From contig NC_087064.1 of NCBI RefSeq assembly GCF_963678635.1, positions 70,493,465 to 70,557,464 of the forward strand: DNA of 64,000 nucleotides. Direction: 5' to 3'. Positions 56,391-64,000 of the stretch are shown one piece after another. A program made the position numbers and the translations under genes. Under the pieces are notes generated by a model. The model searched no databases. It was not told the DNA's origin and saw nothing but the letters and a program-made list of their open reading frames with translations. Source of the stretch: Symsagittifera roscoffensis (Eukaryota > Xenacoelomorpha > Acoela > Convolutidae). The stretch's first letter is position 1. Every line of letters starts with the position of its first letter.

Positions 56391-59300
56391 GTCTTGCAGC
56401 AGATTTTGTTTTACAACTTCACCGTCTTCATCCCGGTCTACAAAGGTGACAGTTTTCTTTTGCCTGCCGCTCTCCTGTTCTTTCTGTCCGTAAGAAGTAC
56501 TGGTTAAAATCTCTTGGGGTATTGAGGATACTAGTTGCTGAACTATTGTCCTACAATCCCTCTCGTTCTCTTCGTGTTGTCGTCTGGACGGCATGATCTT
56601 CACCTTCTCACTGACTGTCAGCGATGCCACTGCTGCTGTCCACTCGGGGTCATCTCTGGTCACTTCTCTTTCTAACAATCCACCCAGAATCCGCATTACT
56701 TGTGGTGTGACTTGCACCGTTTTATCCAAAAATAAGAGGCTGTTTATATTCATGCGAGAGAGTTCTTGCTGGACCAGGTTCGAGCGCAGCAACAAATCCA
56801 AGGGGACCGGATCCTCCTTGGACAGGATCTTTATCTCGGCTGCTTTCTCTACAGGTAACTCAGGATGCCCTGGAATTGGATGTCCAGACTTATCCAACCA
56901 TCTCGTTAAGGGAAGCGCTTCATAAGTTTCTTTGTCCAGAAACGAGAATCCCTCCTTTACTTCCGCCTGATTGGCCTGCTTCTGCTCCAATCTTTCATAG
57001 AATTCAGTTTTCTTACTGAGGCTGTCAGCATTCTGGTGTTTGTCACGCATCCTATGTTCGATTATCATATAGTAGCCATCCAGTCTTACTATCCACCTAC
57101 CAATATAACTCTGATCCATCGAGTAGGTCTTCAACCAGGATAACGCTCTGTTGTCTACGCGTAACTTAAAGGGAGCGCTCCCCAAGTATGCGCGGCATTT
57201 TTCCACAAATGTGACTACTGCAAACAGTTCTGCTTTTGGTGCACCATATTTCATCTCTGTGTCACTCAAGACTTTGCTGCCGTATGCAATGGGACGGAGA
57301 ACTGTTCTTCCGTTCCATTCTTGCTCTTGATGCAATATTCCTGAGATAGCCACCACCGATGCGTCTGTGTCAAGAACATACATGCCCTTTTCTGTAGGCA
57401 TGCCCAGCACTGGCGCTTCGCACAGTTCCCGCTTTATGTTCTCGAAAGCAACTTGTGCCTCATCGTTCCATTCGAACTTCTTCCCTTTGTTGCGCATCAG
57501 CTTCTGCATCGGATACACCTTGTCCGCATATCCTTTAATGAATTCACGGTAGTAATTGGCAAACCCTAGGAAGCTCATGAGCTGTGTGTCCGTTCTAGGA
57601 GCTTTCCATGTCAGCACAGCCTCTACTGCTTCTGGATCTGGCCTCACACCATGCCTGTCCACCATTCTTCCCAGGTACTTGATCGAATCCCTAAGGATTT
57701 CACATTTCGATGGTTTGCATTTCAAGCCTGCTCTTTTCATACATCCGAAGACCTCATCGAGCCGATCAATGTGATCCTCCAGGGTCGGTGTCGCTATGAC
57801 TACATCATCCACGTAGCACATCAAGAGATTCCCGTACTTTTTGGTCACTCCTGTCAAAGCCTGAGCCATCAGCCTTTGAAAAGTTGCTGTTGCATTGCAC
57901 AAGCCGAAGGGCATCCTCTTCCATTGGTACAACCCCAATTCGCACGCGAATCCGGTTTTCTCTCTGTCCTTCTTTCGCAGAGGAACCTGCCAGAAGGCAG
58001 AACCCAAGTCCAATGTGGTGAAGAACTTTGCATCACCAAGTTTAGATAGGCTCTCGTCTATTCGCGGTATCGGGTACGCATCTTTAATCGTTACCGCGTT
58101 CAAGTAACGAAAGTCGCAACAAAATCTAAGCTGCCCCCCTTTCTTTTTCGCCATGACTACCCCGCAAGCCCACGGCGATTTCGAGGGTTCTATCATGTCG
58201 TATTCAAGCAACATTTCTATTTCCGCTCGGCACGCTTCCGATTTATGTGGCGTCATTCGCCTTGCGCCTTCCCTATGGGGAACGGCGCCCTCTTCTAGTT
58301 CGATTTCGTGTTCGACGAAATTACAGCAACCGATGTCCGCCTTATGTTTTGAAAATACCTCGGCGTTCCGATTTAGGAGGTCCCTCAATTTTTCAAAATC
58401 TCCCTCACCTATTTTTCCTTTTAAATGTTCTATTTCTGGCAAAACCGGTTTGTCAGAATCTAGTTCATATGACGAGGGGCGTTCCGGAAAATTCGAGCAA
58501 CTTGATAAGCCGTCGTCCGTTTCGGATTTCATTGAAAACAATTTATGAATAGATTTTAATTCATTAATTCTCTTTAAGATTTTATCTTTATTTGCATGAT
58601 AAGGACAGTCTTTCACATTATGTTTCTTCAAGTTTTGTGTCTCCTCATAGTCGGTCCTCATCGACAAGGCGTAGCCAAGCTTCTTTCCACGCTGGATAGA
58701 AACCGTGGTGTCCAGTGTGTTCAACAACACACTGACACACAGTCCGTTTCGCGTTACCGAGAAGCTCCGGCCTAAAATCACCGAACTCTGACTATTTGGA
58801 TTCGGTACTAAGCAAACCTGTTTGCTATCACTTAACGAATTTAAATTTCTCATTCTAAAAATTGCTACTACAGCTTGTCCTGGTTGTAACTTTACTTTTT
58901 TATCCAAAAAAACTGGTACCTTATTTTCATCTGTTATTATCCTATTAATTGGTCTCTTAACATACTTTCGGTCCGGTTTTCTAATCCGTATTAGACCGTT
59001 GTTCAAGTCAATCATCACGTCAAAATTCCTGACAAAATCTCTGCCCAAGATGAATTGGTCGGCGTCGTCCAGATTCTCTACCACCAGGAAGCTCATCCAA
59101 AGGTCTCGTCCTCCCATGTGAAGGACCGTTATCGGTGTTCTTCCGGCTACGTAGATGGCTCCTCGATTTGCGGCGGCCAGTCGGAGGTTCGTAGGAATCA
59201 GATCTTCCCGTGTGAAGCCCATTCTTTCCCAAGTTTTTATCGGCATCACACTCACCACCGCTCCTGTGTCCAGAAGCCCTGTGACTCCGATTTTTGTTCC

Positions 59301-62300
59301 GTTGGTGTCGAGCAGGTGTGCTGTCACATCTGCTTCATATCCAATGTGTACCGCGTCTTGTTCCATCATGGCGTCATGGCCTATCCTGCGGACTTCACCC
59401 AAATAGATCTGCCCTATTTGGTCATCATCTGTTGTTACATAAGTCCTGGTGTAGAGACTGATCCCATCCACCAGCATCACTTGATACGGCCCGTAGACTT
59501 CTAGGTAGCGTCCATGAAGTTTCTTCATGCGAGGGCCACCCGTCGTTAGTAGTGCCCTCACAGCCCTTGACTCGGTGCGTGGCTCCATCTGCCTCAGATA
59601 GTCTGCATATGTGTCCAAATGCATCAAAGTGAACTCAGACGGTTCACTCAGATTTCTGATTACCTGATGCCCTGCCACCGAGATTATCGACTGTATTTTA
59701 CTTCCTTGCGGTGCCATACCGAACCTCTGACCAGAGATAACATTAAGTTTCATGCTCAAGCTGCTTGGTGCTTTTGCCTTTTCAACTTCCGTTGCTTCAA
59801 AGGCGTTCAGTTGCTCCTGTAATTTTTCATTCTCCAGCTCGAGTTTCACCTTTTGTTCAATCTCTTTCGTCACTAGTTCCTGCTGTACTCTATTTATAGC
59901 ATCCCTCGCAGCTGCCTTATAATCGATTTTGAAGTCATCCGACACAGTTGCTGGTTCCGGTGCACGTGCTTCTTCTGTTACCGCTTGCATCTTCTTTGCC
60001 ACCAGCTCTTGAGGTTTATCCTTTCTGCGTGCCTCCGCTTCACTCAAAAGTCGAGCCTTGCTGGCTTTCACTCCTGACAAAGCTTCTTCATGTCTTGGAT
60101 GCTTGATGTCTGCTACTGCATCCCAGAATTGCGGACAATCTGATTTAAAATGACCTTCCAAGTTACAAAAGAAACACCTCGGGCCGAATTTCGCAATTAC
60201 TCCTCTCATGAAATCCTCATGATCCAACTCTGACGCATCTTCGTCCTCGAGGCTAAAGCCTATTGCTTTCATGCCTTGTTTGTAAGCTGGGCATGCTGAC
60301 ACATGATGGTCTGTTGAACTGCAATTAGCACAAGAACGTCTCTTGTCCATATCATCCCTCGGTTTGTACCAATTGTTCCCTTGGTTTGCTGGTCCGTTGT
60401 TAAAATTGCCATAATTGTTCTTGTAATATCCAGATCTCGAAGGAGGTTTCAACAAAAGATACTCTTTTGATTTGAGCCTCAACTCCTCCGGTGTTGGCGC
60501 ATTAGTTGATAGTGGTGTGTAATGCGTTGCTAGCATCGTACGAAGTTCATCATTTTTCACACCATCGATGAATTTTGAGGCTACTGCCAGGTTCATCCTT
60601 CGGTTTGACTCATCCGGTTGGCTGCGTCTTCTCAGCATCTCCAAATCATCTAGAAACTTGTCTATGGTTTCATCCTCCCGTTGCCTCCGTTTCTCGAAGC
60701 GCATCATCGCGTGGTGCCCCTGCACCCCTGATCCGAAACGGTTTAACAAGATTTCGAAGATTTTCTCTGCAGTGTCACGTTGATACTGTTTTTTGGCCAT
60801 GACACAGTTCAGGGCTGTCCCTTCTAAGTTGCTGGTGAGCGCGCTGCATTCCTGTCTCTCCGACAAGTCCTCTTCCTCGAAATGCAGCTTCATTACCTCT
60901 ATCCAGGTATCAATACAGCCATCAGATTCGTCTTTGTAGCATCTTGGCTTCTTAAAGACTCTTCTGGACTTCTCACTGCGTTCATTGGTTTTAGATAACC
61001 TCGTCAGGAATGTCTCCAAAGACCTGTTCAGGGGTTCAAATGCTGTGGCCATTGCCGTAGCATCCCTTGAGTGTCCCGCTTGAGTGTCCTCACACCTCGT
61101 CGAAGGCTCTGTGTGCGGTGCATCCCTGCAATCCGAATCACCGTGAGCGTTTCCCGCTTGGCCCACATGACTCCTCCTCGGGCTTGCATGCCCCCTGTTG
61201 CCGGAATCACTTCTCCCAGTCGCATGTGTGCCTTGCGTCGGTCGTTCGTTAGAGGTTTGTCTGTTCCCCGTTGAACTTGCTCTACTGTTCGGGACCCATG
61301 CTGTATTACCCCTTGTGGCATAGCCTGATGAACTGCCCCTGCCTCTAGTGGATCCATACGTCTTCCTCCTTTGATGTTCATTGAAGTTCACCCTCGGTTC
61401 CCTGCTGGGACCTCCCGAGTTCGGATCTCCTTCTTTTGGCCCACTCTTGCTGCTTAGTAGCCCGTCCAACCTATCCATGATAGCCTGAGTTCGCCTCTCC
61501 ATCATCGCATCTATCTTTGTGTCAAGAGTCCCAAGAGACTGCTCTTGCTGAATTCTTAACTTCTCCATGTCGGCTCTTAAGCGTAACTCCCTCTGTTCCG
61601 CCTCTCTTGTCATTCGCGACAAGTTCCTCGTCATGTGTTCATTCGTTCTCTCTTTCAAGCGTTTTTCGCTTCTGCCAACTTCCTGTCTGTTGCGGTTTAT
61701 TTCTTCCCGCAGACTTTCTCTTTCAATGTGAACTGCTCTTTCTAGTTCACTCATCCTTATCGACATCTGTTCATTTTGTTCTCCTAAACTGCCCACTATG
61801 TTGTTCAAGGCTTCCTCTAGTGCTGCCCCGTTTTCCACGAGTGGCGTCACTAATGGTGGTGTAACTCTGTCGGTCCCAGGTAACTTCGTGCTTGTCGAGA
61901 TCCGGGCTTTGACTCTCTGCTTCAACGTCTTTTCATTATTTATTTCAGGATCCATTAACGCGTTGCCGAGCCCTCTGGTTCTACCCTCTCCAGGTTGTGG
62001 CTCCGAACTTGTCCTAATCGCGAAGTCCTTTGACTGGCCCGGTGTGTTTGCCTCTTTGCTTATCGTTGTCACTACACCAAATTTGTCCATGGTTCCAGTC
62101 TCTCTTCCGACGTGTGTCTCACTCTCCTGGATCGAACTATTGAGGCTGACTTGAGATCCAAAGTCCCCTTGCTCCTCTTCATCTTCTTCCTCCTGGGACT
62201 CACCGTCGTTCCCTGCTCCTCCTCCCATGCTGAATGGAAAGATGTTTCCGAAGGTGTTCTTCATTCTTTCTGAGAACGATGATGAAGTTGTTTGTTTCCC

Positions 62301-62732
62301 AGTTCCGCTTGCCATCATAGTGTTGTCTGTCGGAGATCTTCTAGTTGCCGTTACCTCAGTTGAGATGTCGGACAGTTCCGACATCTCCTCTCGATCCAAT
62401 GTCCCGGTGGAAGTGGCAAAATCATGGCCTTGTTCTACCGGAGTAGATTCACTCGCCAGCCTTCTGCCTCTCCCTTCCAGTCCATTTACTCCCTGGTTGT
62501 CGTTCATGGTATGGTCCGTATTGACCTCCACTTCTAACAGTTCTCTTCGCTCTTCTGAGGTCTTCTGACTTCTCGTTTCAACCATTCTGCCAGAAACCGT
62601 CTCCTCTTTATCGGACCGGGATCGCTTGATCCAATCCACAAAAGGATCGGTCATCGTTTTTCTTTGCTTTTCAGGTATGAATTTCCTAGAGCTATTACCT
62701 CGTTTTGGTATCCTTGACTTGTTTAAACTCAT
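56286..62732 (-). CDS. Retroelement ORF1: Gag, protease, reverse transcriptase, RNase H
   Basis: 2,148 codons. Residues 1-310 are Ser/Thr/Glu-rich and disordered, 315-435 a coiled coil, 435-590 basic/disordered, 610-760 a Ty3-type capsid (ETIDKFLDDLEMLRRR), then two CCHC knuckles at about 800 (CANCSSTDHHVSAC) and 850 (CFFCNLEGHFKSDC). Aspartic protease motif LLDTGAVVSV at about 1152; reverse transcriptase at about 1520-1730 with YVDD at about 1640; RNase H from about 1785 (DTDASVVAISG). The N-terminal Gag extension is unusually long for Ty3/gypsy. The frame ends with unrelated residues after an A8 run, where the integrase frame takes over. Confidence 0.9.
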   Translation of the reverse strand: MSLNKSRIPKRGNSSRKFIPEKQRKTMTDPFVDWIKRSRSDKEETVSGRMVETRSQKTSEERRELLEVEVNTDHTMNDNQGVNGLEGRGRRLASESTPVEQGHDFATSTGTLDREEMSELSDISTEVTATRRSPTDNTMMASGTGKQTTSSSFSERMKNTFGNIFPFSMGGGAGNDGESQEEEDEEEQGDFGSQVSLNSSIQESETHVGRETGTMDKFGVVTTISKEANTPGQSKDFAIRTSSEPQPGEGRTRGLGNALMDPEINNEKTLKQRVKARISTSTKLPGTDRVTPPLVTPLVENGAALEEALNNIVGSLGEQNEQMSIRMSELERAVHIERESLREEINRNRQEVGRSEKRLKERTNEHMTRNLSRMTREAEQRELRLRADMEKLRIQQEQSLGTLDTKIDAMMERRTQAIMDRLDGLLSSKSGPKEGDPNSGGPSREPRVNFNEHQRRKTYGSTRGRGSSSGYATRGNTAWVPNSRASSTGNRQTSNERPTQGTHATGRSDSGNRGHASPRRSHVGQAGNAHGDSDCRDAPHTEPSTRCEDTQAGHSRDATAMATAFEPLNRSLETFLTRLSKTNERSEKSRRVFKKPRCYKDESDGCIDTWIEVMKLHFEEEDLSERQECSALTSNLEGTALNCVMAKKQYQRDTAEKIFEILLNRFGSGVQGHHAMMRFEKRRQREDETIDKFLDDLEMLRRRSQPDESNRRMNLAVASKFIDGVKNDELRTMLATHYTPLSTNAPTPEELRLKSKEYLLLKPPSRSGYYKNNYGNFNNGPANQGNNWYKPRDDMDKRRSCANCSSTDHHVSACPAYKQGMKAIGFSLEDEDASELDHEDFMRGVIAKFGPRCFFCNLEGHFKSDCPQFWDAVADIKHPRHEEALSGVKASKARLLSEAEARRKDKPQELVAKKMQAVTEEARAPEPATVSDDFKIDYKAAARDAINRVQQELVTKEIEQKVKLELENEKLQEQLNAFEATEVEKAKAPSSLSMKLNVISGQRFGMAPQGSKIQSIISVAGHQVIRNLSEPSEFTLMHLDTYADYLRQMEPRTESRAVRALLTTGGPRMKKLHGRYLEVYGPYQVMLVDGISLYTRTYVTTDDDQIGQIYLGEVRRIGHDAMMEQDAVHIGYEADVTAHLLDTNGTKIGVTGLLDTGAVVSVMPIKTWERMGFTREDLIPTNLRLAAANRGAIYVAGRTPITVLHMGGRDLWMSFLVVENLDDADQFILGRDFVRNFDVMIDLNNGLIRIRKPDRKYVKRPINRIITDENKVPVFLDKKVKLQPGQAVVAIFRMRNLNSLSDSKQVCLVPNPNSQSSVILGRSFSVTRNGLCVSVLLNTLDTTVSIQRGKKLGYALSMRTDYEETQNLKKHNVKDCPYHANKDKILKRINELKSIHKLFSMKSETDDGLSSCSNFPERPSSYELDSDKPVLPEIEHLKGKIGEGDFEKLRDLLNRNAEVFSKHKADIGCCNFVEHEIELEEGAVPHREGARRMTPHKSEACRAEIEMLLEYDMIEPSKSPWACGVVMAKKKGGQLRFCCDFRYLNAVTIKDAYPIPRIDESLSKLGDAKFFTTLDLGSAFWQVPLRKKDREKTGFACELGLYQWKRMPFGLCNATATFQRLMAQALTGVTKKYGNLLMCYVDDVVIATPTLEDHIDRLDEVFGCMKRAGLKCKPSKCEILRDSIKYLGRMVDRHGVRPDPEAVEAVLTWKAPRTDTQLMSFLGFANYYREFIKGYADKVYPMQKLMRNKGKKFEWNDEAQVAFENIKRELCEAPVLGMPTEKGMYVLDTDASVVAISGILHQEQEWNGRTVLRPIAYGSKVLSDTEMKYGAPKAELFAVVTFVEKCRAYLGSAPFKLRVDNRALSWLKTYSMDQSYIGRWIVRLDGYYMIIEHRMRDKHQNADSLSKKTEFYERLEQKQANQAEVKEGFSFLDKETYEALPLTRWLDKSGHPIPGHPELPVEKAAEIKILSKEDPVPLDLLLRSNLVQQELSRMNINSLLFLDKTVQVTPQVMRILGGLLEREVTRDDPEWTAAVASLTVSEKVKIMPSRRQHEENERDCRTIVQQLVSSIPQEILTSTSYGQKEQESGRQKKTVTFVDRDEDGEVVKQNLLQDYLSGEKDEKKPAITRSTPGTSELVRGVRDRRENS

Positions 62733-63500
62733 TCTTTATTTGTCACTTTCCTATGCCCACTCTTGACTCAATTGCTAGAGACCTTATAGTTTTATTAACA
62801 ATAAAAATGACACAACACAATAAATTTCACCAGATTCTACTAAATAGTGACCACGAATCCCTGTATGTTGTCCGAGTACAGTCTGTATAAAATTTATTCA
62901 CACTAGCCGATTATCGGTCCAAAGATCTGGAAACTAGCACAATATGATGTTATCAGTCAATTTAAAAGATAGTGTACTCACTACCCAATCAAGCACAGTT
63001 TAGGTTGATTTAAAATCAAAAACAAAAAATATATATTGACGCAATATGAATGTATATATAAAAAAACGTATGTGTCTTGTACTCTTAGTCGGTCGCAGTA
63101 CAATAGTCGAACCTGTCTTTTAAAGAAAAAGCTTTCCCTGCTTGGTGCTGCACCAAACAGACAAAACTCTGAAGGCAGTAATTTTCTCAAGTGGGCGTCT
63201 ATTGCACCCACCGAGTACTGTGTTACCTATTCTGCCTTCGGACTGCCCGAGCTAGACCTACTAAAATCCTCAGGGCAGTCACTCTTCCCAAAAACGTATT
63301 ATGTTTCAATCCACACCAATGAGTCACGCTCCCTTTAATTTAGACTTAGTGTCGCGAATATCCAAGTTCGGACCTGTTTTGTATTAGTCTGGTTCTTTTT
63401 GAAAGGCAAGTTACCAGTGCAGTCACTGATACCTAGCCTGTGTATTAATTACCTAATACCTCTCGATTTTTAGTCTTTCTTTCGTTTACCTAAGTCCTTA
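62733..63500 (-). other. Retroelement 5' leader, right part of window
   Basis: No ORF with recognisable motif. A near-palindrome TTTGGTGCAGCACCAAG lies near 63150 (minus strand) and contains a TGG that could begin a primer-binding site, but I could not match it to a tRNA. No LTR boundary seen. Confidence 0.35.
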
Positions 63501-63890
63501 ATAAAATAAAACCCCTCCGGATCGGCACAAATAGGACCCTTCCGGACTGTCAGAATGTAGACCCCTCCGGATTGGGACCCCTCCGAGTTAGTTAATAGTA
63601 GACCCCTCCGGATTTGGACCCCTCCGAATTAGCAACTACAAGACCCCTCCGGATTCGGACCTCTCCGGTTTTGTGGAAAGTAGACCCCTCCGGATTCGGA
63701 CCCCTCTGACTTTGAAAAATTTCGACCCCTCCGGATTGGGAGCCCTTAGCTCTGTCAAAGTAGCTTTTCGTAGTTTTCTTAATCTCAGCTTATACCCCTC
63801 CGGATACGTTCTGCGTTGCGTTTATGCTGTTTGAAATTAACTGGGAAGGGTATAGGGTCCTTTCCTAGACCCCTCCGGATTGAAGTTAAG
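63500..63890. repeat. 41-bp minisatellite with CCCCTCCGGATT motif in the leader
   Basis: GACCCCTCCGGATT starts at 63560, 63601, 63642, 63683 and 63724, an exact 41-bp period; units hold a second CCCCTCCG or variant about 16 bp later. Looser copies occur near 63511, 63794 and 63870. On the element's strand the motif reads TCCGGAGGGGTC. Confidence 0.85.
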
Positions 63891-64000
63891 GCACTTATTT
63901 GACAATTCACACTAACGGTGAAGGGTCTTATCACTTGCCTAATTTCGACTCTATTATGGTTGTCTTGTGCCTTCAGCCCTCCCTTTTTGTCTAGAACTGT

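Larger units (their letters stand above)
50560..64000 (-). mobile_element. Ty3/gypsy-type retroelement with macro and SGNH domains
   Basis: Gene order on the minus strand: leader with minisatellite (right), Gag-PR-RT-RNase H ORF (62732-56286), integrase/macro ORF (56371-53147), coiled-coil/SGNH ORF (52746-51184) and a small ORF (51331-50654). The order RT-RNase H-integrase is that of Ty3/gypsy rather than copia. Coding sequence is almost intact, so the copy is young. GC is higher than in the surroundings. No LTR pair was found between 48.3-50.6 kb and 62.7-64 kb by eye; the 5' LTR probably lies past the window. Confidence 0.8.

Overview
This is a window from an animal (metazoan) nuclear genome, AT-rich outside genes. 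The evidence is spliced genes with GT-AG introns, extracellular lectin and fibronectin type III (FN3) domains, a TRIM-type RING/B-box gene, and several classes of eukaryotic transposon. There are no bacterial-style operons. I cannot name the species. The mix suggests an invertebrate with many short non-autonomous elements.

Layout. (1) 1-4.9 kb is repeat-rich flank. (2) 4.9-30.2 kb holds one large minus-strand gene that I reconstructed as seven phase-compatible exons encoding about 2,049 residues: signal peptide, two SUEL-type galactose/rhamnose-binding lectin-like modules, about 18 FN3 repeats, one transmembrane helix and a short cytoplasmic tail. Its introns are full of mobile DNA: a foldback element (intron 6), a degenerate tandem array with a nested hAT-like MITE (intron 4), two related TA-flanked long-TIR elements (intron 3), and a Jockey-like LINE containing a recent 960-bp tandem amplification (intron 1). 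(3) 30.2-46.2 kb is gene-poor. It contains a pair of long inverted repeats, a compact GC-rich structured-RNA candidate ending in a T8 run, a broken protein-primed type B DNA polymerase of the Polinton/Maverick kind, a LINE 3' fragment and a small TIR element. (4) 46.3-48.3 kb is a two-exon minus-strand TRIM-NHL-like gene of about 637 residues. (5) 50.6-64 kb is dominated by a Ty3/gypsy-type retroelement on the minus strand.

The retroelement is the most interesting object. Its first ORF (2,148 codons) carries a long disordered and coiled-coil Gag, two CCHC knuckles, protease, reverse transcriptase and RNase H. A second ORF (1,074 codons), offset by one base at an A8 run, carries integrase, a GPY/F-like module, an acidic linker and a C-terminal domain that reads by eye as an OARD1/TARG1-like macro domain. 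A third ORF encodes a coiled coil plus an SGNH (GDSL) hydrolase-like domain where an env gene would often sit, and a fourth small ORF follows. A 41-bp minisatellite rich in CCCCTCCGGA lies in the 5' leader. No matching LTR pair is visible; the 5' LTR is probably beyond the right edge.

Host genes and retroelement are all on the minus strand, but nothing suggests joint function. The lectin-FN3 protein is probably a cell-surface adhesion or recognition protein and the TRIM protein an E3 ubiquitin ligase. The domain calls rest on reading motifs by eye, without database searches.
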